64,000 nucleotides of DNA from Erysipelotrichaceae bacterium (GCA_015058985.1 SVBH01000001.1:124001-188000), one strand, 5' to 3'. Positions 37,507 through 46,824 are shown, numbered from the stretch's first letter. Made by a program: numbers and translations. Notes: generated from the sequence alone by a model not told the origin.

Positions 37507-37535
37507 AAGATATGATATGAATTTTCAAAATATGC
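37507..37535 (-). promoter_or_regulatory. Sigma-E-type sporulation promoter of cotE
   Basis: On the minus strand GCATATT (37535-37529), 14-base spacer, CATATCTT (37514-37507). The published sigma-E consensus is kmATATT, 14 bases, CATACAnT: the -35 matches fully and the -10 in all but two fixed bases. RNA would start about 10 bases before the ATG. Confidence 0.6.
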
Positions 37536-37542
37536 AACATTA

Positions 37543-39162
37543 TTATAAAGGTAAATCTTTTTTTACAAATTTTTTAATTCCTACTGTGTAAGTAATAATA
37601 CCCAACGCTACTAATAATCCCCATTTCCAAATAAATGAAGTTGCGCCATTTATTATTGACATTGTATCAAATAAAGACAACAAAGAAATATGGTTAAAGA
37701 AATTCATTGCATCAATTCTAATAGCAGTTGGTATGATTTTTAAGCCAAACAATCCTAAAATAGTAATCATTAAAAAGAATATAGAAATACCTCCTCCTAC
37801 AGCAATCGCCACTTTACTTCTATTAAACCAACAAGAAGATAATAAACAAATTCCAGAAATTGCAAATAAAGTTATAAAAAATCCAACATTAAATAACAAT
37901 AATTGATTTTGAGTAATAGTTACCTCTGCGCTTTTTGTTAATGACATACATAAAATACTAGTAATCGTTGTAAGCAAACACATTACAAAAACAGACATTA
38001 TCAAATATACCATTTGTGTTTTTGCTACTACCTTTCTTTTAGTTGGAGTAGATAAAATGTAAGCCATAGAACCAGTATCAACCTGAGAAGCAATCAAATT
38101 ATTGGCACACAAAATAACAAAAACCATTGGTAATAACATTCCTGCCATACGATAAAAAACTTCTCCTATTACTAAAGCATATATATCTAAACCACCTAAT
38201 TCTTTAAGTGCAGTAGCTACATCTTCTGGAAGCTCGTCAAGAAATCCTCCAGACATTTCAGCAATATAAGTTTCTTTATATTCACTTAATTGAGTTTTCA
38301 CTAAATGGTCTTTTTCTTCTGTCGATAAAGAACTATTATCATTTTCAATTTGTTCAATAAAACTTTTCCTAGCAATATCGCTTTCTGCTCTAAAAACAGC
38401 AATCGCAGAACGTGATATTTCTTCTATTTCTGCTTCATTAAAATAATCACTTATTCTCATCTTATCTTTTTGATAATCAAATGATTCATTAATGAAAACG
38501 TCTTTTAAAACTCTAGGAATGTAATTAGCAGCGAATTCAGTTGCTTCATAATCTATTTGATTAACATAATCATTAATAGCAGTTTCAATGAAACTTTTGG
38601 CATTATTAGCTGTTTCTTCTCCATTTTCTTCTAACAATTGATTATAAATAGAATCTGAAATCATATTTAAAATGTACAACGATAATTTTACATTAGAATC
38701 AAAATCATATTTAGATTTATCGATAACTCCTGATTCATCAATCAAGCAAAAATCGATAAAAGAATATACCTTTTGCTTGTTATTATTATCCAAAGTTGCT
38801 GTTACGGTTTCTCTCGCTGTTAAATCAGATTGCTCATGATTATCGCTAGTCGAAAGTGAAGTTCTAATATTTTTATAGCCTTCTACTATAACTACCAAAT
38901 CAGCATTATTAATTTTTTCATTTTCATAAGTTATTAAAGCTTGATCAGTCATATTAAAATACGTAACTGATTGTTTTTGAATAGAACTTTCAATTGCATC
39001 TTTAACAAAAGTTTTAACCATTGAATTTCTTATTCCACTTACATTTAAATTACCTAAAACTAAAATAACAATTGCAATCATTGCACAACTGATGGATGTA
39101 ACAAAACCCCATATACCAGCATTCGCCTTACTAGATTGTTTAAATAAAGCTCTGTTTATCAT
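37543..39162 (-). CDS. ABC-2 type exporter permease, 539 aa
   Basis: One span near residues 15-38, a large extracellular domain of about 290 residues rich in Asp/Glu/Ser, then five hydrophobic segments from about 325 to the end. LIASQVDTGSMAYILSTPTKRK before the third span is typical of ABC-2/NatB-like permeases that report a cytoplasmic coupling loop. It overlaps the end of the neighbouring ATPase gene by 23 bases and has a perfect AAAGGAGG site. It forms an exporter with the two upstream ATPases. Substrate unknown. Confidence 0.8.
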   Translation of the reverse strand: MINRALFKQSSKANAGIWGFVTSISCAMIAIVILVLGNLNVSGIRNSMVKTFVKDAIESSIQKQSVTYFNMTDQALITYENEKINNADLVVIVEGYKNIRTSLSTSDNHEQSDLTARETVTATLDNNNKQKVYSFIDFCLIDESGVIDKSKYDFDSNVKLSLYILNMISDSIYNQLLEENGEETANNAKSFIETAINDYVNQIDYEATEFAANYIPRVLKDVFINESFDYQKDKMRISDYFNEAEIEEISRSAIAVFRAESDIARKSFIEQIENDNSSLSTEEKDHLVKTQLSEYKETYIAEMSGGFLDELPEDVATALKELGGLDIYALVIGEVFYRMAGMLLPMVFVILCANNLIASQVDTGSMAYILSTPTKRKVVAKTQMVYLIMSVFVMCLLTTITSILCMSLTKSAEVTITQNQLLLFNVGFFITLFAISGICLLSSCWFNRSKVAIAVGGGISIFFLMITILGLFGLKIIPTAIRIDAMNFFNHISLLSLFDTMSIINGATSFIWKWGLLVALGIITYTVGIKKFVKKDLPL

Positions 39163-40057
39163 AATTATCCTCCTTTATCATTGAATCAAAATACTTTTCT
39201 AAAGAATAATTGACCTCTGCAATAAATTTAACATCAAATATAGATAAATCATTAAATAATTCTTGAATCTTATTTTTTTTAACATTAATGGTTATTTGAT
39301 TAAATTTATCCTGTATTCTTGTGATTTCATACCCCATCTTTCCAAATTTTTTATAATCACTTTTATTATTAAATTCAATTTTAAAACTTTGAACACTTCT
39401 ATTTCTTATTAATTTCATATTAGCGATATCCAATATTTTCCCTTCATCAATAAGAATTACTCTATCACAAATTCTTTCCAGTTCTTCATATAAATGAGAA
39501 CTAATAAAAATTGTTTTTCCCTTCTTTTTTTCTTCTTCCATTATTTCTAAAAAAGATAATCTCATCAAAGGATCAAGACCTGTGGTGGGCTCATCTAAGA
39601 TAAGTATTTCAGGATTGTTCATTAAAGCAGCCACTATCGCTGTTTTTTGTTTCATTCCTTTGCTCATTCTTTTTAGATTTGCAGTGCAATCAAGTTGCAA
39701 TTTTTCCATCAAAACATTTGCATAATCTAAATCATTAAGCCCTTGCATCTTAGATTGAAACAAAAGGAATTCTTTGCCTGTTTTAAAATCTGGAAAAGCT
39801 ATTTCACCTGGAACATATCCAATATAATTTTTAATCTTATCTGAATCAAAGTAACTATCTAATCCTTTAACTAGAATTTTTCCTTCATCAGGTTTTATAA
39901 ATCCCATAATATTTCTAATCGTAGTAGTTTTACCTGCACCATTAACTCCTACAAATCCTACTACTTCACCTTTTTTTATTCTAAAATTTAAATTGAAAAC
40001 ACCTTTTTGATTACCATAATCTTTAACAAGATTTTGAACAACAATAATATCATCCAT
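39140..40057 (-). CDS. ABC exporter ATPase B, 305 aa
   Basis: A complete ATPase domain: Walker A GVNGAGKTT (about 36-44), Q-loop region near YVPGEIAFP, signature LKRMSKGMKQKTAIVAALM (MSKGMKQK in place of LSGGQ), Walker B EILILDEPTTGLD and switch SSHLYEELER. A 90-residue C-terminal tail follows. It starts in a TAATG overlap with the other ATPase gene. Two different ATPases with one permease suggest a heterodimeric motor. Confidence 0.88.
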   Translation of the reverse strand: MDDIIVVQNLVKDYGNQKGVFNLNFRIKKGEVVGFVGVNGAGKTTTIRNIMGFIKPDEGKILVKGLDSYFDSDKIKNYIGYVPGEIAFPDFKTGKEFLLFQSKMQGLNDLDYANVLMEKLQLDCTANLKRMSKGMKQKTAIVAALMNNPEILILDEPTTGLDPLMRLSFLEIMEEEKKKGKTIFISSHLYEELERICDRVILIDEGKILDIANMKLIRNRSVQSFKIEFNNKSDYKKFGKMGYEITRIQDKFNQITINVKKNKIQELFNDLSIFDVKFIAEVNYSLEKYFDSMIKEDNYDKQSFI

Positions 40058-40974
40058 TATAAGTTACCTCCAAAATCTTTTTCCTCTTTATAATACTTCA
40101 TAAAATATTCTTCTAAAGTCTCCTTAATTTGTTTAAAACTATGGATTTTATACTCAGATAATTTTTTTATTAATTCATTTATTTTTTTATCATTAACTAA
40201 AACATCAATTTCTTTATTACTACGTTCGATGATTTGATAATCATTTATACTTCTATCATCTTTAATGAATTTATTTTTTTGCTCAACATTAGAAAACACC
40301 AAATTATAAATTTTATCTTGATTATGCTTTAAATCATTAGTTTTAAATTTAGAAACAATCCTTCCATCTTTAATGATTGCAATGCGATCACAAGTAGCAT
40401 CCACTTCACTGAATATATGACTAGATAATAAAATAGTTTTTCCCCTTCTTTTTTCCAATTTAATAAAATCTATAAAAACTTTTTGAGTTTTTAAATCTAG
40501 TCCACTTGTAGGTTCATCTAAAATTAAAATCTCAGGATCATTCATAAAAGCAGTTACAATAGCTAATTTCCTTTTCATTCCCAAACTCATTCTTTTAGTT
40601 TCTCCGCTTGGATCTAATTTAAAAAGATCAATCAGATAATTCAGCCAAGAATCATCTTTTACTTTTTTCAATCGTTTCATCATTTCAATAAACTCATATC
40701 CAGTAAGGCCACTTGGCAACGCTATCTCTCCCGGTAAGTATCCTACTTTAATCATAAACTTATCGTAATTGTTAAAACTATCTAATCCTAAAATTTTTAC
40801 ATTACCTTTATGAGGTTTACTAAAACCCATCAAATGCCTAATTGTTGTTGACTTGCCTGCCCCATTTGGTCCTAAGAAACCAAAAACTTCCCCTCTTTTT
40901 ACTTTGAAAGAAACATCAAAAACGCCTCTGCCAAAGCCATAATCTTTTGTTAAATTATTTACTTCAATCTTCAC
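40057..40974 (-). CDS. ABC exporter ATPase A, 305 aa
   Basis: First gene of the TetR-controlled ABC operon. It probably starts with the GTG at 40974, since AGAGGTG lies 6 bases before it; a GTG at 40983 sits within that site. Walker A is GPNGAGKST, signature TKRMSLGMKRKLAIV (LGMKRK in place of GGQ), Walker B EILILDEPTSGLD, switch SSHIFSEVDA. The sequence is about half identical to its partner by eye, so they arose by duplication. It lies divergent from the tetR-like gene. Confidence 0.88.
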   Translation of the reverse strand: MKIEVNNLTKDYGFGRGVFDVSFKVKRGEVFGFLGPNGAGKSTTIRHLMGFSKPHKGNVKILGLDSFNNYDKFMIKVGYLPGEIALPSGLTGYEFIEMMKRLKKVKDDSWLNYLIDLFKLDPSGETKRMSLGMKRKLAIVTAFMNDPEILILDEPTSGLDLKTQKVFIDFIKLEKRRGKTILLSSHIFSEVDATCDRIAIIKDGRIVSKFKTNDLKHNQDKIYNLVFSNVEQKNKFIKDDRSINDYQIIERSNKEIDVLVNDKKINELIKKLSEYKIHSFKQIKETLEEYFMKYYKEEKDFGGNL

Positions 40975-41008
40975 AGCCAACACCTCTAATAGACATTTGT
41001 ATATTTTT

Positions 41009-41037
41009 TTGACACACGTCCTATTTTATGTAATAAT
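41009..41037 (+). promoter_or_regulatory. Promoter of the TetR-family gene
   Basis: TTGACA (41009-41014), 17 bases, AATAAT (41032-41037). The -10 box lies inside the 20-bp palindrome at 41027-41046. Confidence 0.5.
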
Positions 41038-41046
41038 TATTACATA
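41027..41046. promoter_or_regulatory. Perfect 20-bp palindrome, candidate TetR operator
   Basis: TATGTAATAATTATTACATA reads the same on both strands. It lies in the gap between the divergent ABC operon and the TetR-family gene and covers a -10 box. Confidence 0.6.
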
Positions 41047-41089
41047 CTCAATATTCGTTATTTTACACATCGAAAATAATGTTTAAATA

Positions 41090-41115
41090 TTAGACAATTA
41101 TATTTTTTTGTCTAA
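41090..41115. promoter_or_regulatory. Second inverted repeat in the tetR-ABC gap
   Basis: TTAGACA and TGTCTAA separated by 12 bases, ending 18 bases before the TetR-family ATG. It could be a second operator. Confidence 0.45.
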
Positions 41116-41133
41116 CAAAAGGAGGTAACATAA

Positions 41134-41715
41134 ATGGAAACAAAAGAAGATTTAAGAGTAATGAGAACGAGAAAACTTTTATCAATGGCTCTGTTTCAAC
41201 TTCTTCAAGAACAACCATTTGATAAAATAAACGTTAATGATATCTGTGAAAAATCTATGGTTCATCGCGCTACTTTTTATAATCATTTCAAGGATAAAAA
41301 TGACTTGTTAAATTACATTATGGATGGAATACAAGAATACATATTTGAAAAAAGTATCGAAAAAGAAACTTATCAAACCACTAAAGAAATGTATTTATCT
41401 ATAGTAAGTAATTTGATAGATTTTATGACTTCACAAAGAAAAAATTTAGCAATGATTTTTCGTAATAGCTTAGATAAAATGTTGATGCTTGTCTCTGAAA
41501 CAATCAAAAGAAGTCTTTATTATTTAATGAGCAAAAACAAATACAAAGAAGAATATTTAATGCCTAGCGATTTCATTATTAATTTTTTCACTGGAGGAAT
41601 TACCACTATTGGGATAGATTGGTTACAATCAGATAATCCTTATTCAAAAGAAGAACTACTTTCATATTTTGATATCTTATTAGATGAAAAATTGTTTTTA
41701 AAACAAAAAGACTAG
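41134..41715 (+). CDS. TetR/AcrR-family transcriptional regulator
   Basis: A 193-aa protein. The N-terminal DNA-binding domain is typical: MRTRKLLSMALFQLLQEQPF, then KINVNDICEKSMVHRATFYNHFKDKNDLLNYI, where the helix-turn-helix is at about 32-52. The C-terminal domain (helical, FFTGGITTIGIDWL) resembles the DhaS/TetR_C_33-like dimer domain. It is divergent from the ABC exporter operon, so it probably represses both and is released by the exported compound. AGGAGGT precedes the ATG. Confidence 0.9.
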   Translation: METKEDLRVMRTRKLLSMALFQLLQEQPFDKINVNDICEKSMVHRATFYNHFKDKNDLLNYIMDGIQEYIFEKSIEKETYQTTKEMYLSIVSNLIDFMTSQRKNLAMIFRNSLDKMLMLVSETIKRSLYYLMSKNKYKEEYLMPSDFIINFFTGGITTIGIDWLQSDNPYSKEELLSYFDILLDEKLFLKQKD

Positions 41716-41735
41716 AAATTCTAGTCTTTTTTTAT
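41705..41735. terminator. Bidirectional terminator
   Basis: AAAAAGACTAG, loop AAATT, CTAGTCTTTTT between the convergent TetR-family and PH-domain genes. Confidence 0.8.
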
Positions 41736-42178
41736 TCAAAGAATTGTTCGTTATTTTCTTGAATAGATAAATTTGGATTGAATACTCCAGCGTGGAAAGG
41801 ATGATTGTCCAATGCAGCAGAAATTAAATCATAAATAAGGAAAATGTATTGTTCAATATTATTTCCTTTAGAAAATTCCATATGGACGACATCGCCATTT
41901 ATAAAATTAGCAACTACATCAACATCGAAATCTACTAAAATACCAGGAGTAGAGATTGAATAATTAATTATATTTTTATATAAGAATGTAACATATTCGA
42001 CTGACTTACCAGACAAATATTGTTGGTTAATAATCAAGAATCTTTTATCAGTGATAACAGCAACATCTCTAAAAGCTTTTAAAGCCACTGCAATTCTTTC
42101 ATTTGGAAATAATAATCTATTAATGAAATAAGGGATTTTAGTTTCCCCAAAAAATTTAAACTTTCTTGTTTGAGCCAT
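41732..42178 (-). CDS. Bacterial PH-domain protein
   Basis: A 148-residue protein with no membrane segment. The order of strands and the phrases LLFPNERIAVALKAFRDVAVITDKRFLII and SVEYVTFLYKNIINYSISTPGI are those of bacterial pleckstrin-homology proteins (bPH, YvbH-type). Many family members begin nearly the same way and assemble into rings. Its role is not established. It is 11 bases downstream of the zinc-ribbon membrane protein, so the two share an operon. Confidence 0.75.
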   Translation of the reverse strand: MAQTRKFKFFGETKIPYFINRLLFPNERIAVALKAFRDVAVITDKRFLIINQQYLSGKSVEYVTFLYKNIINYSISTPGILVDFDVDVVANFINGDVVHMEFSKGNNIEQYIFLIYDLISAALDNHPFHAGVFNPNLSIQENNEQFFE

Positions 42179-42189
42179 AACTTACACCT

Positions 42190-42606
42190 CTATACCAATT
42201 TTAAGATTTCTGTGGACAAACAGAACACCACATAAAATATTATAAGCCCTGTACTAAATCTTGCTCTGAATTTAAATTCAGCAGACTTATCGATCGCAGG
42301 GTTTTTATATCCAAGATAAGTTTGTGTTGCTAGATAAACCATTATTAGAATAGCAACAGGAATAACCTTTGTTCTATCAACACCTTCAATATTTTTAATA
42401 AAATGTAAACCTACAAAGAACAAACCAATACTTAAAATAAAATTTCTCACTATTTTTTTATGATTTTTTCCAGAAGTTTTAATCAAGAAAAACGCTTTTT
42501 TATCGAATTTAGGTTTCTTAAATGGTTTAATATGACCTTGATCAGTACCACATGCAGGACAAACTCTTGCATTACCAATTTCATATGCACATTTTCTACA
42601 TCTCAT
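42190..42606 (-). CDS. Zinc-ribbon membrane protein, 138 aa
   Basis: The ATG at 42606 follows AAGGAG by 9 bases; an ATG at 42615 touches that site and is not used. The first 22 residues form a zinc ribbon with two CxxC pairs (MRCRKCAYEIG, ARVCPACGTDQ). A basic linker (KPFKKPKFDKKAF) leads to three hydrophobic segments near residues 50-68, 77-96 and 115-135. Such fusions are common in Firmicutes; the function is unknown. Confidence 0.7.
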   Translation of the reverse strand: MRCRKCAYEIGNARVCPACGTDQGHIKPFKKPKFDKKAFFLIKTSGKNHKKIVRNFILSIGLFFVGLHFIKNIEGVDRTKVIPVAILIMVYLATQTYLGYKNPAIDKSAEFKFRARFSTGLIIFYVVFCLSTEILKLV

Positions 42607-42686
42607 ACTTTCCATCTCCTTGTTTTTCAGTATTATTACACAATAAAAATAGAAATAAAATACACAAACTAATTTATGTTAATAAA

Positions 42687-42995
42687 TTATAAATCGACGT
42701 TTAAAACACTAAAAATTTGCATTAAAAATTGATTCAGTTTTTCATATGAATTTTGATAATTAACCATAATAGGATGATGATCAATTTTTTCCTTAATTTT
42801 ATAATAAGAATCAGGAGAAGATTGATTTCCTTCTTTTAAACAAACTTTTTTCTTTTCTTGTTGTAATTTATCAAATAAATCTTTTAACTCTTGAGAATTG
42901 TTTTTTAGATGTAAATAAGATTCATATTCCTTATATTCACTTGAATCTTTAATTAAAGCATTAAGTTTCTTTGCCTCTAAAAGAATATTATCCAT
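42687..42995 (-). CDS. ymcA: YmcA (RicA) family protein
   Basis: A 102-residue helical protein of the YlbF/YmcA family. Key stretches: ILLEAKKLNALIKDSSEYKEYE at the front, LKDLFDKLQQEKKKVC in the middle and HPIMVNYQNSYEKLNQFLMQI at the end. In B. subtilis YmcA with YlbF and YaaT forms a complex that guides RNase Y in mRNA maturation and affects sporulation. It directly follows miaB with an 8-base overlap, as in B. subtilis; RNase Y itself is encoded 5 kb away. Confidence 0.85.
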   Translation of the reverse strand: MDNILLEAKKLNALIKDSSEYKEYESYLHLKNNSQELKDLFDKLQQEKKKVCLKEGNQSSPDSYYKIKEKIDHHPIMVNYQNSYEKLNQFLMQIFSVLNVDL

Positions 42996-44430
42996 TTACT
43001 TCTTCCCCTAAAAGAGTCCAAGAAGTAATATCAGTTATTTTAACATCAACTATCTTACCTATATTATCTTTATTGCCTTTAAAATTAACTAATTTTTGAC
43101 TTTCAGAATATCCAGATAAAATATCATCATTTTTCTTACTAACACCTTCCACTAAAACCTTCACAGTTTTGCCTATGTAAGCTTCATTTCTCATACGCGA
43201 ATAAGTTGCTACTTTTTCCAACAATCTATTGAATCTTTCCATTTTAACATTCATTGGAGTTTCATCTATCATTCTAGCTGCAGGAGTTCCTTCTCTTGGT
43301 GAAAAAATAAAAGTAAAAGCACTATCATATTTACAATAGTCAACCATATCTAGAGTGTGTTGAAATTCCTCCTCTGTTTCATTTGGAAAACCAACAATAA
43401 TGTCAGTAGAAACCGCAACCCCAGGAATAGTACTTCTAATTTTATCATGCAATCTTCTATATTCTTCAGAATTATATCTTCTATTCATTTTACGTAACAT
43501 ATTATCATCGCCTGATTGTAAAGGTAAATGAATAAAAGGCATTAAATTATCATATTTAGCAATAATATCTATCATTCTATCTGTGAAATTCCAAGGGTGA
43601 GAAGTTGTAAATCTAACTCTTTCTATACCAATTTTAGCAACTTCCTCTAATAAATCTGCAAAATCATAACCCTTGTCTAAATTTTTTCCATAAGCATTTA
43701 CATTTTGTCCAAGTAAAGTTACTTCCTTATATCCTTTTTCTTTCAACTCTTTTACTTCTTCAAGGATATCTTCCATAAGTCTGCTTCTTTCTTTCCCTCT
43801 TGTATAAGGAACAATACAATATGTGCAAAACTTATCGCATCCATACATTATATTTACCCATGCTTTTAAATTAGATTCTCTTTGAATAGGTAAATTTTCG
43901 ATTACTTCCCCTTCTTTTGAAAAGACTTCAATAATTTTTGCTTTATTTCTTAAACATTGTTCAATTAAAGAAGGTAATCTTTGAATGTTATGAGTTCCAA
44001 AAATTACATCTATCTGAGGATAAGTTTTAAGGATGATTTCAACACTCTTTTCTTGTTGAACCATGCAACCACATACAGCTATTATCAAATTAGGATTATT
44101 TTTCTTCAAAGCCTTTAAAGAACCAATTTCTCCAAAAACCTTATCTTCAGCATTTTGTCTTATTGCGCAAGTATTTAAAATAATAATATCAGCATCATTA
44201 TGATTATCAGTTCTTTCATATTTCAATTCAGCTAAAATACCAGCGATAGTTTCGCTATCCCTTTCGTTAGCCTGGCAACCATAAGTTCTAATATAATATT
44301 TTTTATTTTTACCAAAATCAATCATTGAAGAAGGAATGTGTAATTCTTCTTTGATTAATTCGACTTCATTTTTACTTCTTTTACCCGCCTCTTTTAAACA
44401 AGGTAAACTATTACATCTTTTCATTAACAT
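42988..44430 (-). CDS. miaB: tRNA-2-methylthio-N6-dimethylallyladenosine synthase MiaB
   Basis: A 480-aa radical SAM methylthiotransferase that modifies A37 of tRNAs reading U-starting codons. The N-terminal UPF0004 domain has YIRTYGCQANERDSE, NTCAIRQNAEDK and CGCMVQQ, three Cys for one iron-sulfur cluster. The radical SAM motif is YGCDKFCTYCIVPYTRG (Cys-x3-Cys-x2-Cys). The TRAM domain closes the chain (VKVLVEGVSKKNDD to the end). In front is an extra stretch of about 35 residues with LPCLKEAGKRSK. It leads the miaB-ymcA pair. Confidence 0.95.
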   Translation of the reverse strand: MLMKRCNSLPCLKEAGKRSKNEVELIKEELHIPSSMIDFGKNKKYYIRTYGCQANERDSETIAGILAELKYERTDNHNDADIIILNTCAIRQNAEDKVFGEIGSLKALKKNNPNLIIAVCGCMVQQEKSVEIILKTYPQIDVIFGTHNIQRLPSLIEQCLRNKAKIIEVFSKEGEVIENLPIQRESNLKAWVNIMYGCDKFCTYCIVPYTRGKERSRLMEDILEEVKELKEKGYKEVTLLGQNVNAYGKNLDKGYDFADLLEEVAKIGIERVRFTTSHPWNFTDRMIDIIAKYDNLMPFIHLPLQSGDDNMLRKMNRRYNSEEYRRLHDKIRSTIPGVAVSTDIIVGFPNETEEEFQHTLDMVDYCKYDSAFTFIFSPREGTPAARMIDETPMNVKMERFNRLLEKVATYSRMRNEAYIGKTVKVLVEGVSKKNDDILSGYSESQKLVNFKGNKDNIGKIVDVKITDITSWTLLGEEVNG

Positions 44431-44436
44431 CTACTC

Positions 44437-46035
44437 CTAACTAAGTTTATCAATATATTTGCTTTCATTTTTGTAAACTAGTGCAATTATAAAGCCAATT
44501 GTAATAATACACAATAAAATTGTGTATATTTCTAAAATAAAAGCTAACAAAACATATATCAATAGAATTATCATATAAATAAAAACATTTAGATTATTTT
44601 TTACTGCCTCTGCCTCATTATTCCATTTTATTTTAGGCCTATTTACATCGATGAAAACTCCAACAAAACACATAGTTATGCTTAAAAGCAATCCTAAACA
44701 AATAGGGAAAATGATTTCTAAAAGTTCAAACTTTAAAACAAGCTGGGAAACAACAACCAAAACAGCATATGGAATAATAGAAAATATTGTTGATATGAAC
44801 ACTTTAACTAAAAAACAATTCATAAATGAAACAGGCAAATAATTTATACTACCATTAGTGTTTCCATCCTTGGAATACATCACAGGACTTGATAAATTAC
44901 CAAACGAACATAAAAATACAATGATAAAAATACCATATAATACATAATCTTTAATAAAATATGATAAAGTCAACAAATCATCTGCACTTAATTCATTAGT
45001 AATGGGGATTAAAACAAACAAAACAGAAAGAGGAAAAACTATAGGTATAACCATATTCATTAAATACATAGGAGTCCTAAATATCACTGAAAACTCTCTT
45101 TTTATTAAAGATTTTGTTACTCCACTATTAGATGTTTTCTTTTTGAATTTCAATTCATCAAATTTCTTCTTTTTTCCTGCAAACCCTGCTATTTTCAAAA
45201 GAGATGAAAAATACATCTTATCTGCCAAAAAGCAACATAAATAAACCAAAAAAGAACCAATTCCAATAATTCCAAATAAATAGACTAACTTGTAAATTAA
45301 AGAAGTCGCAATATTAGCAATTTTCATCAAAGGAATTGAGTAAGGAAACAACCACCCTAAGTTACCAATAAAAACTTTATAATTATTAATTAAAGCCATA
45401 ACATCAGTAGTCTCATCTACAACAGGCATTAAATATTCCATTCCAATAGAAAAACCAATACCAACTGCTAAAGCCACAATCATCGTTAAATAATTTAAAA
45501 CATCTTTGTTTCGAATAAATTTTAAAAATCTTACCATTAATAAAGTAATTAAACTACTTAAAAAGCAAGGAATAATTGGCAAAAGTAAGCTAACAATTAC
45601 TGTAAAAATATAAAACGATGCTCCCAATTCAAGTCCAATACCTATCCCTATCGAAGAAGGCAAAAATAATAGTAAAACTAGAAAATAACAACTAATTAAG
45701 ACAATAATATTTCTAGCAAAAAATATTTCTCTAGGTTTAAGAGGCATATGCAATAAAATATCATTATCCTTAGAAAAGAAAACAACTCCAATGTTAGTCA
45801 TAAGAGAAATCATCATTAAAACAAGTGTACTCATAACAACTAACATTTCTATCATTAAACTTGATCCTGTTTCTCCTAAGAAAATTGCTAAATCTTTAGC
45901 CTGCATCGCAAAAGGAACAAAACAAACTACTAAAAGAGCAGCGAGAAACAATCCTAAAAATTTTCCTTTTTTCTTAGACCCAAAAGAAAACATCCCTTTA
46001 ATCAAAACCTTAGTTAATAACAATGTATTAGACAT
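44437..46035 (-). CDS. ABC exporter permease, 532 aa
   Basis: About twelve hydrophobic segments. The segment NKDVLNYLTMIVALAVGIGFSIGME and the late part NPKIKWNNEAEAVKNNLNVFIYM (here RPKIKWNNEAEAVKNN) are typical of a Firmicute ABC-2-like exporter family that pairs with one ATPase. It overlaps the ATPase gene by 8 bases. Substrate unknown. This pair stands where B. subtilis has tdh-kbl, between spoVS and miaB. Confidence 0.8.
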   Translation of the reverse strand: MSNTLLLTKVLIKGMFSFGSKKKGKFLGLFLAALLVVCFVPFAMQAKDLAIFLGETGSSLMIEMLVVMSTLVLMMISLMTNIGVVFFSKDNDILLHMPLKPREIFFARNIIVLISCYFLVLLLFLPSSIGIGIGLELGASFYIFTVIVSLLLPIIPCFLSSLITLLMVRFLKFIRNKDVLNYLTMIVALAVGIGFSIGMEYLMPVVDETTDVMALINNYKVFIGNLGWLFPYSIPLMKIANIATSLIYKLVYLFGIIGIGSFLVYLCCFLADKMYFSSLLKIAGFAGKKKKFDELKFKKKTSNSGVTKSLIKREFSVIFRTPMYLMNMVIPIVFPLSVLFVLIPITNELSADDLLTLSYFIKDYVLYGIFIIVFLCSFGNLSSPVMYSKDGNTNGSINYLPVSFMNCFLVKVFISTIFSIIPYAVLVVVSQLVLKFELLEIIFPICLGLLLSITMCFVGVFIDVNRPKIKWNNEAEAVKNNLNVFIYMIILLIYVLLAFILEIYTILLCIITIGFIIALVYKNESKYIDKLS

Positions 46036-46753
46036 CTTTGACCATCTCCAAGAACATTTCTTCTAAACTTTGATCATCATTTAACTTATTTCTCAAATCA
46101 TCTAAAGTTCCACAAAATAGCAATTTACCACGATTAATAATAGCAATACGATCACATATTTTTTCTGCTACTTCTAGCACATGAGTAGAAAAAATAACAC
46201 TATTTCCCCTATCAGCATGTTCCCTCATCATTTGTTTTAAAGTGTGAGAAGACTTAGGATCCAAACCTGTTAAAGGTTCATCTAAAATCCAAACACTTGG
46301 ATTATGAAGTAAAGCCCCCATAACGACAATCTTTTGTCTCATACCATGAGAATAACTCTCTATCTTACTCATAAGACTATCTTTCATTTCAAACTTATTA
46401 GCTAAATCTAAAATTCTTTGTTCTTTATCATCTTTTGAGACCTCATAAATATTAGCCAAAAAATTAAGATATTCCATCCCTGTTAACTTTAAAAATACAT
46501 CAGGGGAATCAGGAACGAATCCAAATATTTTTTTAGCACTCAACGGATCTTGTTCAACATCAATACCATTGATTTTGATAGTGCCTTTATCGATACTTAA
46601 AACGCCTGTTAACATCTTTAAAGTAGTTGTTTTTCCACTACCATTAGGGCCTAAAATACCAAATATTTCATTCTCTTTTATTTCCAAAGATAAATCATCT
46701 ACAGCTTTGAAAGACTTATCAAAAACTTTTGTTACATTATTAATTGTTACCAT
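46028..46753 (-). CDS. ABC exporter ATPase, 241 aa
   Basis: One ATPase domain with Walker A GPNGSGKTT (about 35-43), FVPDSPDVFLKLTGMEYL after it, signature ESYSHGMRQKIVVMGAL, Walker B VWILDEPLTGLDPKS and switch STHVLEVAEK. SHGMRQK in place of LSGGQ is usual for the Ecs/YtrB-like exporter ATPases. It is the first gene of the two-gene exporter unit. Start: ATG at 46753, with GAGGTG 5 bases upstream. Confidence 0.88.
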   Translation of the reverse strand: MVTINNVTKVFDKSFKAVDDLSLEIKENEIFGILGPNGSGKTTTLKMLTGVLSIDKGTIKINGIDVEQDPLSAKKIFGFVPDSPDVFLKLTGMEYLNFLANIYEVSKDDKEQRILDLANKFEMKDSLMSKIESYSHGMRQKIVVMGALLHNPSVWILDEPLTGLDPKSSHTLKQMMREHADRGNSVIFSTHVLEVAEKICDRIAIINRGKLLFCGTLDDLRNKLNDDQSLEEMFLEMVKDV

Positions 46754-46800
46754 AGCAACACCTCATATAAATAATACACTAAATAAAAACTATTAGAAAC

Positions 46801-46824
46801 AAAAAAAGATGATTACTCATCTTT
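46801..46824 (-). terminator. Terminator after spoVS
   Basis: On the minus strand AAAGATGA, loop GTAA, TCATCTTT, then T-run, overlapping the spoVS stop codon. Confidence 0.8.

Noticed and set aside
45791-46066. Plus-strand open frame inside the ABC exporter genes
   Set aside because: Antisense to a well-defined permease and ATPase pair, with no ribosome site and no protein-like pattern.
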